Below, one piece after another: positions 1 through 8,017 of a DNA stretch of 28,521 nucleotides; within the stretch, counting starts at the first letter, position 1, and every line of letters starts with the position of its first letter. The translations under genes were made by a program, and so were the position numbers. The notes under the pieces are model-generated. The model searched no databases and was not told where the DNA came from. It worked only from the letters and a program-made list of their open reading frames with translations. This DNA is from 66-474 sp964489055 (lineage in GTDB: Bacteria; Pseudomonadota; Gammaproteobacteria; Xanthomonadales; Rhodanobacteraceae): NCBI GenBank assembly GCA_964489055.1, contig CAZAXF010000037.1:1-28521 (forward strand), given 5' to 3'.

Positions 1-1038
1 AACTACCTGCTCAACGAGCAGCCGGACAAGGCCATCGAAGTATTCATGAAGCTGGCCGAGTTCAACCGTGACACGGTGGAAACCCACCTGGCGCTCGGCA
101 ACCTGTTTCGCCGCCGCGGCGAGGTCGATCGCGCCATCCGCGTGCACCAGCACCTGGTCAGCCGTTCCAACCTGTCCGAAGCCGAACGCACCGTGGCGCT
201 GCTCGAGCTCGGCGAGGACTACATGCGCGCCGGCCTGCTGGATCGCGCCGAAGCACTTTTCGACGACCTGGTCGCGATGGACGCGCACGCCCCTTCGGCG
301 CTGCGGCACCTGATCGCGATCTACCAGCACGAGCGCGACTGGCACAAGGCCATCGGCCATGCGCGGCGGCTGGAGAAGATGACCGGCGAGTCGCAGGCCG
401 CGACCATCGCCCAGTTCCAGTGCGAGCTGGCCGAGCAGTCACGCCAGCACGGCGCGCGCGCCGAAGCCCGCGCCTATCTCGACGAAGCCTTCGCCAGCCA
501 GCCCGGTTGCGTGCGCGGATATCTCATCAGCGGCCACCTGTACGCCGAGGAAGGCCGCTGGCACGACGCGGTGCTGGCGCTGGAGAAGGCCGTCGACGCC
601 GATGTCGATTTCGTGCCCGAGATCCTGCAGCCGTTGCTCGATGCCTACGCCCACGCCGGTGCCATGGAGCGCGCCGAAGAATTCCTCGGCCACGTGATCG
701 AGCGCTACCACGGCATCACCCCGGTGCTGGCGCTGACCGACCTGTACCGCAAGCGCGACGGGGAGCGCGCGGCGATCGAGTTCCTGACCGGGCAATTGCG
801 GAAACGACCATCCGTGCGCGGCATGACCGCGCTGATCGACGCCACGCTGGACCGCACCGAGGGGGAAGCGCGCGACAATTTCCTGATCCTGCGCGACCTT
901 ACCCGCAAGCTGCTGGAGGGCCGGGCGATGTACCGCTGCAACCACTGCGGATTCGGGGCCAAGGCCCACCACTGGCAGTGCCCGAGCTGCAAGGGCTGGG
1001 GCACGATCCGGCCCATCCACAGCGTCGTCAGCGAATGA
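1..1038 (+). CDS. lapB: Lipopolysaccharide assembly protein LapB (YciM), 5' end missing
   Basis: An open frame enters from the left edge and stops at TGA 1036-1038; the start codon lies outside the window. The protein is an array of TPR helices (for example the segment reading HLALGNLFRRRGEVDRAIRVH) followed by a C-terminal rubredoxin-like zinc ribbon with two CxxC pairs (CNHC and CPSC, about bases 937-1000). This order and the wording of the repeats match E. coli LapB/YciM closely. LapB is an inner-membrane-anchored cytoplasmic protein that works with FtsH to control LpxC turnover, and so LPS synthesis; the N-terminal membrane anchor is in the missing part. The stop overlaps the next start (ATGA), which implies translational coupling to the sugar-phosphate transferase downstream. 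Identification is confident; only the N-terminus is unknown. Confidence 0.95.
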   Translation, partial: NYLLNEQPDKAIEVFMKLAEFNRDTVETHLALGNLFRRRGEVDRAIRVHQHLVSRSNLSEAERTVALLELGEDYMRAGLLDRAEALFDDLVAMDAHAPSALRHLIAIYQHERDWHKAIGHARRLEKMTGESQAATIAQFQCELAEQSRQHGARAEARAYLDEAFASQPGCVRGYLISGHLYAEEGRWHDAVLALEKAVDADVDFVPEILQPLLDAYAHAGAMERAEEFLGHVIERYHGITPVLALTDLYRKRDGERAAIEFLTGQLRKRPSVRGMTALIDATLDRTEGEARDNFLILRDLTRKLLEGRAMYRCNHCGFGAKAHHWQCPSCKGWGTIRPIHSVVSE

Positions 1039-2105
1039 GCCTCGATGTTGCATCCACCGCCATGCCCGGCATCCGGCTCGTGGCCGTGGTGGTGGCGGCA
1101 TTGCTGTTGTCGGCGCTGGCGACCGCGGCGGCGCTGGTCTACGCGCGTCGCCGCGGGCTTCTGGATCAGCCGGGCAGGCGGCGCTCGCATCGGCTGCCGA
1201 CGCCGCGTGGTGGCGGAGTTGGAATCGTGGTCGCGGCCGTCCTGGTGGGGCTGCCGGCGTGGCACTGGCTTGGTGATGGGCCGGGGACTGGTACGCTGTT
1301 CATCCTTGGCGTGGCCGTGGCCCTGGTTGCGCTGGTCGGCTGGCGCGACGATCACGCCGCGCTGCCGGTGGTGCCGCGCCTGGTCGCGCACGCCGCTGCC
1401 GCGATGCTGGTGGCCGCGCTGGTGCTGGCGCCGTGGGTCGGGACCGACGGCTGGCGCTGGACGTGGGTCGTCCCGTTGGCGTTCGTGTTGGTCGGGTTCA
1501 TCAATGCGCACAACTTCATGGATGGTATCGACGGTATTCTCGGCCAGCAGGGCCTGTTCGTGATGGCGGGCTACGGTTTGCTGGCGCTGTGGGTGGGCCG
1601 GGCCGGGCCGGCCGCGCTCGCGTTCGCCACCGCGGCGGGTTGCCTGGGCTTCCTTGCCTTCAACGTGCCGCCGGCGAAAATCTTCATGGGCGACGTGGGG
1701 TCGGGGGCGCTGGGGTTGCTCATCGGCGCCACCGGCGCGTTCCTGGTTCAGCGCGATCCTGCGATGCTGTGGCCATGCCTGATCCTTCCCTCGACGTTCC
1801 TGGTGGACAGCGGCCTGACCCTGGCGCGGCGCATGCTGGCAGGCCAGCGCTGGTACGCCCCGCATCGCCAGCACCTGTACCAGTGGCTGGTACGGCGGCG
1901 CTGGAGCCACGCGCGCACCGACCTGGCCTACATGGGCTGGAACCTCGTGATCGTGGCGCCGCTGGCGTGGGCGGCCGCGCGCTGGCCGGCGCTGGGCGTG
2001 TGGTTCTGCATCGCGGCGTACGCGGCGGCCGCGATCATGTGGCATTTCGGCAAGCGGGCGTGTCTGGTGGCCGCGCGCAGGGAGGCGGTACATGAAGTTG
2101 CGTGA
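1035..2105 (+). CDS. Polyprenyl-phosphate sugar-1-phosphate transferase, WecA/WbpL type (glycosyltransferase family 4)
   Basis: A 356-residue multi-pass membrane protein of the WecA/MraY family, which moves a HexNAc-1-phosphate from a UDP-sugar onto undecaprenyl phosphate at the inner membrane to start O-antigen or exopolysaccharide units. Visible motifs, in order, are SHRLPTPRGGG (51-61), the aspartate pair in GWRDDHAALP (102-111), NAHNFMDGIDG (157-167), KIFMGDVGSG (215-224) and the basic/His segment HRQHLYQ (277-283). These are the metal- and substrate-binding elements of the family. The start is taken as ATG 1035, overlapping the lapB stop; a second ATG at 1062 is possible. The 3' end overlaps the next gene by 14 bases. 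Pairing with a WbpM-type dehydratase argues for a WbpL-like role (FucNAc or QuiNAc-type initiating sugar), but the exact sugar cannot be read from sequence. Confidence 0.9.
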   Translation: MSLDVASTAMPGIRLVAVVVAALLLSALATAAALVYARRRGLLDQPGRRRSHRLPTPRGGGVGIVVAAVLVGLPAWHWLGDGPGTGTLFILGVAVALVALVGWRDDHAALPVVPRLVAHAAAAMLVAALVLAPWVGTDGWRWTWVVPLAFVLVGFINAHNFMDGIDGILGQQGLFVMAGYGLLALWVGRAGPAALAFATAAGCLGFLAFNVPPAKIFMGDVGSGALGLLIGATGAFLVQRDPAMLWPCLILPSTFLVDSGLTLARRMLAGQRWYAPHRQHLYQWLVRRRWSHARTDLAYMGWNLVIVAPLAWAAARWPALGVWFCIAAYAAAAIMWHFGKRACLVAARREAVHEVA

Positions 2106-3990
2106 CCTGTTCGGCACGATCCATCCGCGCACCGCGGTGGTGGTCCACGATCTCGCGGTCACCCTGCTGGCGTGGTGGCTGGCCAACACCCTGCGCTACG
2201 CCATGCTGCCGTACGGCCAGCAGCTTGACCTGTTGAGCTGGCAGACCCTGATCGTGCTGGCGGTGCAGGGGCTGATGTTCTACTGGACGGGCCTGTACAA
2301 GGGCCTGTGGCGCTTCGCCAGCGTGCCCGACCTGTGGAACATCGCGCGCGCGGTGCTCGCCGGCACCGTGGCGATCTACCTGGCGCTGTTCCTGTACAAC
2401 CGCATGTTCGGGATCTCGCGTTCGGTCCTGTTGATGTACCCGGTGCTGCTGGCGCTGCTGCTGGGGGTGCCACGGCTTGCCTGGCGCTACTGGAAGGACA
2501 GCCGGCTCGACCTGTTCCACGCCCGGCACAGCCACCGGGTGCTGGTGATCGGTGCTGGACGCGCCGGCGAGGCACTGGTTCGCGACCTGCGCCGCGACAC
2601 GCGCTACATCCCGGCCGGATTCGTGGACGACGACACCTCGCTGCGCGGCTCGCGCCTGCACGGCGTTCCGGTCCTGGGCACCACCGCGCGGCTGCCGGAA
2701 CTGGCGCGTCGTGCCGGCGCCGAAATGCTGCTGATCGCGATCCCCTCGGCCAGCCCGCAGCAGATGCGCCAGATCGTCGCGAAGTGCGAGGCGACGGGCC
2801 TTCCGTTGCGCATGGTGCCCCGGTTCGAGGACATGATGTCCGGGCGCGCCCAGCCCAACGAACTGAAGGAAGTCGCCATCGAAGACCTGTTGGGGCGCGA
2901 GCCGGTAAGCCTGGAATGGGATGCCATCCGCCGGCACCTGACCGGCCAGCGCGTGCTGGTGACCGGCGGCGGCGGGTCGATCGGTGCGGAATTGTGCCGG
3001 CAGGTCGCGCGACTCGGCGTGGCCGAGCTCAGCGTGCTGGAGTTGTCCGAATACAACCTGTACCGGATCGAGCAGGAGCTGCGTACGGCCTACCCGGACC
3101 TGCTGTTCCGCGGCCTGGTGGGTGACTGCGGCGATCCGGTCGCTTGCGCCAACGCATTCCGGCTGGCGCGGCCGCAACGGGTATTCCACGCCGCCGCGTA
3201 CAAGCACGTGCCGCTGCTGCAGAACCAGTTGCGCGAAGCCTTCCGCAACAACACCCTGGCCACGCGCACGGTGGCCTCCATGGCGGTGCGCCATGGCGTG
3301 GACAGTTTCGTGCTGATCTCCACCGACAAGGCGGTGAACCCGACCAGCGTGATGGGGGCGTGCAAGCGCGCGGCGGAAATCGTGTGCCATGCCGCCGCCC
3401 AAGGGCACGCCACCCGCTTCGTGGTGGTGCGTTTCGGCAACGTGCTCGATTCGGCCGGGTCGGTGGTTCCGCTGTTTCGGCGCCAGATCGCCGCCGGCGG
3501 CCCGGTGACTGTGACCCATCCGGAAATCTCGCGCTACTTCATGACCATTCCGGAAGCCTGCCAGTTGATCCTGCAGGCGATGGCGATGGGCAGGGGAGGC
3601 GAAACCTACGCGCTGGACATGGGCGAGCCGGTGCGCATCCGCGACCTTGCCGAGCAGATGATCCGGCTGGCCGGCAAGCAGCCCGGACGCGACATTCCGA
3701 TTCTTTTCACGGGCCTGCGCCCGGGCGAGAAGCTGTTCGAGGAACTGTTCCACCCGCTCGAGAAATACCACGCAACCAGCCACCCCAAGATCTTCGAGGC
3801 CGCGCCGCGTCCGCAGTCCGCGCAGTTGATCGAGGCGCAGATGGCACGCGCGGCCGACGCGGTGGCCGCGTTCGACGAGGATGCCCTGCGGCATTGTCTG
3901 GGCGCACTGCTGCCCGCATATCGGTGGGAGACCGGGGACGTGGCCGGGAGCGACAACGTGTTGCCGCTGCACGGCGAACGGCCCGCCTGA
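2092..3990 (+). CDS. Nucleoside-diphosphate sugar 4,6-dehydratase, WbpM/CapD/FlaA1 family
   Basis: The 632-residue product has about four N-terminal membrane segments, a Rossmann-like linker domain (VLVIGAGRAGEALVRDL, near residue 150) and a C-terminal SDR domain. The SDR domain has a glycine-rich nucleotide motif TGGGGSIG (from Thr291) and the catalytic triplet in the Met variant typical of WbpM (Met421 and Lys425 in VMGACKR, after STDKAVNPTS). Length and layout match P. aeruginosa WbpM (about 665 residues), which makes UDP-4-keto-6-deoxy-GlcNAc for O-antigen sugars such as FucNAc or QuiNAc. The ATG at 2092 overlaps the upstream transferase by 14 bases, so the enzyme that makes the sugar and the enzyme that attaches it to lipid are co-translated. 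Family is certain; the product sugar is inferred. Confidence 0.92.
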   Translation: MKLRDLFGTIHPRTAVVVHDLAVTLLAWWLANTLRYAMLPYGQQLDLLSWQTLIVLAVQGLMFYWTGLYKGLWRFASVPDLWNIARAVLAGTVAIYLALFLYNRMFGISRSVLLMYPVLLALLLGVPRLAWRYWKDSRLDLFHARHSHRVLVIGAGRAGEALVRDLRRDTRYIPAGFVDDDTSLRGSRLHGVPVLGTTARLPELARRAGAEMLLIAIPSASPQQMRQIVAKCEATGLPLRMVPRFEDMMSGRAQPNELKEVAIEDLLGREPVSLEWDAIRRHLTGQRVLVTGGGGSIGAELCRQVARLGVAELSVLELSEYNLYRIEQELRTAYPDLLFRGLVGDCGDPVACANAFRLARPQRVFHAAAYKHVPLLQNQLREAFRNNTLATRTVASMAVRHGVDSFVLISTDKAVNPTSVMGACKRAAEIVCHAAAQGHATRFVVVRFGNVLDSAGSVVPLFRRQIAAGGPVTVTHPEISRYFMTIPEACQLILQAMAMGRGGETYALDMGEPVRIRDLAEQMIRLAGKQPGRDIPILFTGLRPGEKLFEELFHPLEKYHATSHPKIFEAAPRPQSAQLIEAQMARAADAVAAFDEDALRHCLGALLPAYRWETGDVAGSDNVLPLHGERPA

Positions 3991-4122
3991 AGCGATCATC
4001 GCGGCAGCATCGGTCCGCCGGTCGGCGCCGCCGCCGTTGTCCCGCAACCTGTTTCCAGGACATTCGCGTTCATTGGCGCTCATTCGCGGACTGTCGAGAT
4101 TGCACCATGCCAAGGAGTTGAA

Positions 4123-5001
4123 ATGAACGACACGCGCGCGCAGACCCGCCTGCGCAAGGTGGTATTTCCCGTGGCCGGGCTCGGCACCCGGTTTCTTCCC
4201 GCGACCAAGGTGGTGCCCAAGGAGATGCTGCCGGTACTGGACCGGCCGCTGATCCAGTACGCGGTGGACGAGGCGGTCGATGCCGGCGCCGACACGCTGG
4301 TATTCGTCACCAACCGCTACAAGCATTCGATCGCCGACTACTTCGATTCCGCCTACGAGCTGGAGGAAACCCTGGAGCGCGCCGGCAAGCACGAACTGCT
4401 CAGCATGATCCAGGGCCTGCTGCCCAGGCACGTGCGCTGCGTGTATGTCACCCAGGAACGGGCGCTGGGCCTTGGCCACGCGGTACTGTGCGCCCGGGCG
4501 GTGATCGGCGACGAGCCGTTCGGGGTCATCCTGCCCGACGACCTGATCGTGAACGACGGCCCCGGCGCGTTGCACCAGATGGCCGAACGCGCGGCCGACG
4601 GCAAAACCGGCGTGCTGGCGGTCGAGGAAGTCCCGCACGCCGATACCGGCAAGTACGGCATCGTCGATCTCGAGGCAGGCGGCGACCGCATCCGCCACAT
4701 GGTCGAGAAACCGAAACCGGATGACGCGCCGTCCAACCTCGCGGTGGTCGGCCGCTACGTGCTGCCCGCGCGGATCTTCGCACTGCTCGAGGAAACCACC
4801 CCCGGCGCCGGCGGGGAAATCCAGCTCACCGACGCGATCGCCGCGCTGCTGAAGGAAGCCCCCGTGCTGGCGCACCGCTTCGCCGGCACCCGCTTCGACT
4901 GCGGCAACAAGGCCGGCATGGTGCGCGCGACCCTGCATTTTTCCGCGCACGATCCAGAGTTGCGCCACCTGGTCGAAGGCGTGACGGCTCCGGAAGAATA
5001 G
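4123..5001 (+). CDS. galU: UTP--glucose-1-phosphate uridylyltransferase
   Basis: The 292-residue cytosolic enzyme makes UDP-glucose from UTP and glucose-1-phosphate, feeding LPS core, exopolysaccharide and other glycans. The N-terminal nucleotidyltransferase signature GLGTRFLPATK (19-29) is followed by PKEMLPV, the mid-protein VEKPKPDD loop, and FDCGNKAGM near the C-terminus, all standard for bacterial GalU. Length is normal. The start ATG 4123 is preceded by a good ribosome binding site (aaggag, 7 bases upstream). It sits 132 bases after the WbpM-like gene in the same direction, so it may have its own promoter or be read from the polysaccharide operon. The TAG stop abuts a REP-like inverted repeat. 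Confidence 0.96.
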   Translation: MNDTRAQTRLRKVVFPVAGLGTRFLPATKVVPKEMLPVLDRPLIQYAVDEAVDAGADTLVFVTNRYKHSIADYFDSAYELEETLERAGKHELLSMIQGLLPRHVRCVYVTQERALGLGHAVLCARAVIGDEPFGVILPDDLIVNDGPGALHQMAERAADGKTGVLAVEEVPHADTGKYGIVDLEAGGDRIRHMVEKPKPDDAPSNLAVVGRYVLPARIFALLEETTPGAGGEIQLTDAIAALLKEAPVLAHRFAGTRFDCGNKAGMVRATLHFSAHDPELRHLVEGVTAPEE

Positions 5002-5084
5002 GGGTCGGAGTACACTTTCCGGCGCTCTCGCAGCCGCGTGCGTGCTCCGCGGGATCCGGAACCCGGAAAGTGTGCCCTGGCCCC
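5001..5084. repeat. REP-like imperfect inverted repeat downstream of galU
   Basis: Two 22-base arms, 5001-5022 and 5063-5084, are inverted copies with 18 of 22 positions matching. The arms contain the cores tacactttccgg and ccggaaagtgtg, and 40 bases lie between them. The sequence resembles the 'ggggtcagagtacactttcc' type of dispersed palindrome that I recall from Xanthomonadaceae and relatives (REP/BIME-like). It may also act as a transcription terminator or mRNA 3' stabiliser for galU. No U-tract follows, so a simple intrinsic terminator is not evident. Confidence 0.6.
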
Positions 5085-5138
5085 GGTTTTCGCTGACCCG
5101 GGTCTCACCGGTTTTCACGGCCGCGCTATGCTGCCGCG

Positions 5139-6419
5139 ATGACTCCGGAAACCTGGTACCACGCCAGCGCCCGGCCATTCGAGGCGCTGGCGCCGCTTGA
5201 AGGCCGCCACGAGGCGCGCGTCGCCATCGTCGGTGGCGGTTACGCCGGGGTGTGCCTGGCGCTGGGCCTGGCCGAGCGCGGCGTGCGTGAGGTGGTGCTG
5301 CTGGAGCGCCACGGCATCGGCCACGGCGCCTCGGGCCGCAACGGCGGGTTCGTGTTCGGTGGCTATTCGCTGGGCGAAGGCGCGCTGCTGCGGCAGCTGG
5401 GCGCCGAGCGTGCACGCGCGTTGCATGGCGCAACCATCGATGCCGTCAACCTGATCCGCAAGCGCATCGCCCGCTACGAAATCGAGTGCGACACGGTCGA
5501 TCAGGGCGTGATCTGGGCCAACTGGTTCCGTGATCCGGAAGTGCTGCGCGCGCGTCAGCGGTTGCTCAAGGAGACCTACGGCGTCGAATGGGAATGGATT
5601 GCGCAGGAGAAGCTCCGCCAGGTGATCCACAGCGAGCGATATCACGCCGGCTTGCTGGAACACAATGCGCTGCACCTGCATCCGCTCGATTACCTGCACG
5701 GCATGGTGCGCGCGGCACAGGGGCAGGGCGCGCGGTTCCACGAACACAGCCGCGTGCGCGACGTGCGGCGTGACGGCGCGGGCTGGCGCGTGTGCACCGA
5801 TTCGGGCGAGCTGCGCGCGCAAACGGTCGTGCTCGCCTGCGGCGGGTACCTCGCGCACCTGAAGCGCGAAATCGACCGCGCGGTGCTGCCGATCGCAAGC
5901 TACGTGATGGTCACCGAGCCGCTGGGTGCGCGCCTCGACGAATGCCTGCACACGCAAGCCGCGATCTACGACACCCGCTTCGCGTTCGACTACTACCGTC
6001 CGCTCAGGGATTCGCGGCTGTTGTGGGGTGGGCGCATTTCGATCCGCAAGCGTTCGCCGCATGCGGTCAGGAAACTCCTGCTGCGCGACCTGTTGCGGGT
6101 GTTCCCGCAGCTCGAAGGCGTGAAGATCGAGCATGCCTGGTCGGGCCTGATGAGCTACGCGCGCCACCAGATGCCGCAACTGGGCACGCATGGCGACGGC
6201 CTGTGGTGGATGCAGGCCTTCGGCGGCCACGGCAGTGCGCCCACCTGCGCGGCGGGCGAGTTGCTTGCCGATGCGATCGCGAACGACGGGACCGCTTGGC
6301 GAGCGTTCGCACCGTTCGGCTTGCAGAACACGTGGCGACCGTTCGGCTACCTCGCCGCCCAGGCGAATTACTGGTGGTTGCAGGGCAGGGATCGCGCCAA
6401 GGCGCTCATCGAGGGCTGA
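5139..6419 (+). CDS. FAD-dependent oxidoreductase, DAO family (PuuB/OrdL-like)
   Basis: The 426-residue protein has an N-terminal FAD-binding Rossmann motif VAIVGGGYAGVCLALGLAERG (28-48) and, soon after, the GASGRNGG segment typical of DAO-family amine oxidases such as gamma-glutamylputrescine oxidoreductase PuuB. The C-terminal FAD contact region includes WSGLMSYARHQMPQLG and GGHGSAPTCAAGELLADAI. It probably oxidises an amine or amino-acid derivative using FAD and oxygen; the substrate cannot be named. There is no signal peptide, so it should be cytosolic. It is followed by a convergent DUF819 gene 75 bases away. A second, truncated copy of its C-terminal 65 residues lies at 7813-8010, so an ancestral duplication happened here. 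Class is confident, substrate unknown. Confidence 0.85.
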   Translation: MTPETWYHASARPFEALAPLEGRHEARVAIVGGGYAGVCLALGLAERGVREVVLLERHGIGHGASGRNGGFVFGGYSLGEGALLRQLGAERARALHGATIDAVNLIRKRIARYEIECDTVDQGVIWANWFRDPEVLRARQRLLKETYGVEWEWIAQEKLRQVIHSERYHAGLLEHNALHLHPLDYLHGMVRAAQGQGARFHEHSRVRDVRRDGAGWRVCTDSGELRAQTVVLACGGYLAHLKREIDRAVLPIASYVMVTEPLGARLDECLHTQAAIYDTRFAFDYYRPLRDSRLLWGGRISIRKRSPHAVRKLLLRDLLRVFPQLEGVKIEHAWSGLMSYARHQMPQLGTHGDGLWWMQAFGGHGSAPTCAAGELLADAIANDGTAWRAFAPFGLQNTWRPFGYLAAQANYWWLQGRDRAKALIEG

Positions 6420-6493
6420 CGCCGTTCGTGCGCCGTCGATGGCGAACCCGCTGCGCGCGTCGTGGCGGCTTCGGACCGGTTGAACGGGTCGGA

Positions 6494-7753
6494 TCAGGCA
6501 CCCGCGACCACGCGCAACAACTGGCCGCAAATCCATGCGGCATAGGTGCCCAGCGAATAACCCAGTACGGCCAGCAGCACGCCCACCGGCGCCAACACCG
6601 GATTGAAGGCCGAGGCCACCACCGGGGCCGATGCCGCGCCGCCGATATTGGCCTGTGAGCCGACCGCCATGTAGAACACCGGTGCCCGGATCATCCAGGC
6701 CACCAGCAGCATGGCGGTGCCGTGGATCAGGATCCAGATGCCGCCCAGCGCGAACAGGCCTGGATCGGAAAACACCGAACGCAGGTCCATGTGCATGCCA
6801 ATCGTTGCCACCAGCACGTACAGGCACACCGAACCGAGCCTGGACGCGCCGGCGCCTTCGAGCTTGCGCGCGCGCGTGAACGACAGCAGCAGGCCGAAGG
6901 TCGTGGCCAGCACCACCACCCAGAAAAAGTGCGAGGTGAGGCTGAAGCGGGCGAGGCCGGGCGCCTGCGTTGCAAGCCATGGCGCAATCACGCCGGCCAG
7001 CGCATGGGACAGGCCGGTCAGGCCGAAGCCGATGGCCACGATCAGCATCAGGTCGGCCATGCTGGCCTCGCGCCGGTGCTCGGCATGGAAGCCCTCGATG
7101 CGGCGGCGCAAGGCGTCCAGCGCGCGCGTGTCGGCGCGAGTCCGGGCATCGATCTGCTTCGCCCGCCCGGCCAGCCACAACAGCACCGCGAGCCACAGGT
7201 TGGCCACGATCACGTCAACAGCGATGAACTTGGCGAAGGTGTCCGGGCCGACTTCGAACACTTCCTTCATGGCCGCCTGGTTGGCTCCGCCTCCGATCCA
7301 GCTTCCGGCCATCGTGGTCATGCCGCGCCAGATCGCCTCCGGCCCCGCGCCCTGGCTGACCAGTGTCGGGTCGAGCAGACCCATCAGCCACAAGGCAATC
7401 GGGCCGCCGATGACAACGCTGACGGTGCCGACCAGAAACATGATGATCGCCTTCGGCCCGAGCCGGAGGATGCCCCCGATGTCGCTGGAAAGCGTCAGCA
7501 GTATCAGCGCCGTCGGCAGCAGGTAGTCACGCGCCACCGGATACAGGTTGGAACCCTCGTGGCTGATCACGCCAAAGGTGTTGAGCAGGCCCGGGATGAA
7601 ATAGCACAGCAGCAACGCCGGCACGTAGCGATAGAAGGCCTTCAGCCAGGGATGCGCGTGCGCGCTGGTCCAGAACACCAGCGCCAGGATCGCCAGCAGC
7701 ACGCCGAGCACGGCGGGATCGGACTGGATCAGCGCCTGCGCATGATCGCTCAT
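6494..7753 (-). CDS. DUF819 family multi-pass membrane protein (putative transporter)
   Basis: The 419-residue, strongly hydrophobic protein has roughly ten to eleven membrane segments and a polar, charged cytoplasmic linker in the middle (about 198-232, rich in Arg, Asp and Glu). The segment GSWIGGGANQAAMKEVF and the C-terminal GSQANIGGAASAPVVASAF form the paired Gly/Asn-rich re-entrant-like motifs seen in DUF819 (YjcL-like) proteins. The family is distantly transporter-like and has no established substrate. It reads against the flanking oxidoreductase gene and the oxidoreductase remnant, so it lies between two copies of the same C-terminus. This suggests it inserted into, or was captured by, a tandem duplication. 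A role linked to the oxidoreductase (moving its substrate or product) is only inferred. Confidence 0.8.
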   Translation of the reverse strand: MSDHAQALIQSDPAVLGVLLAILALVFWTSAHAHPWLKAFYRYVPALLLCYFIPGLLNTFGVISHEGSNLYPVARDYLLPTALILLTLSSDIGGILRLGPKAIIMFLVGTVSVVIGGPIALWLMGLLDPTLVSQGAGPEAIWRGMTTMAGSWIGGGANQAAMKEVFEVGPDTFAKFIAVDVIVANLWLAVLLWLAGRAKQIDARTRADTRALDALRRRIEGFHAEHRREASMADLMLIVAIGFGLTGLSHALAGVIAPWLATQAPGLARFSLTSHFFWVVVLATTFGLLLSFTRARKLEGAGASRLGSVCLYVLVATIGMHMDLRSVFSDPGLFALGGIWILIHGTAMLLVAWMIRAPVFYMAVGSQANIGGAASAPVVASAFNPVLAPVGVLLAVLGYSLGTYAAWICGQLLRVVAGA

Positions 7754-7767
7754 GAAGCGGACTCCCG

Positions 7768-8010
7768 ATGACAGTACCGAACCCTACAGCGCATGGCATC
7801 GCTGCGCACGTTGGCCGCGGCACCGCGCCGGCGTGCGCGGCCGGCGAACCACTGCTGGCCGATGCGATTGCCCACGGCGCGGACGGCTGGCGCGAATGCG
7901 CACCGTTCGGGTTGCAGCAGTCGTACTGTCCGCTCGGCTATCCCGCCGCGCAAGCCGAATTCTGGCGGCACCAGGCCAGGGAATGGATGAAGTCCGCCAT
8001 CGAAGCTTGA
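7768..8010 (+). pseudogene. Truncated copy of the DAO-family oxidoreductase C-terminus
   Basis: The short frame ends TGA 8008-8010. From base 7813 its product (GRGTAPACAAGEPLLADAIA and onward to SAIEA) aligns end to end with the last 64 residues of the intact oxidoreductase at 5139-6419. By eye about 37 of 64 positions are identical, with one single-residue insertion. The FAD-binding N-terminus and the rest of the enzyme are absent, and the first 15 codons do not align. It is therefore a remnant rather than a working enzyme, although the remaining frame is still open. It lies between the DUF819 start and the convergent cytochrome gene. The divergence indicates an old duplication followed by loss of about 85 per cent of the gene. 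Confidence 0.8.
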
Positions 8011-8017
8011 AGCCGGG

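Noticed and set aside
2035..5433. Very long open frame (over 1100 codons) on the - strand opposite the polysaccharide genes and galU
   Set aside because: It is antisense to well-identified genes, has low-complexity Arg/His/Gln/Ala composition and no recognisable domain; such frames arise from high GC codon bias.
5115..7196. Long - strand frame opposite the oxidoreductase and running into DUF819
   Set aside because: In its right part it is an out-of-frame reading of the DUF819 gene, and elsewhere an antisense shadow of the oxidoreductase.
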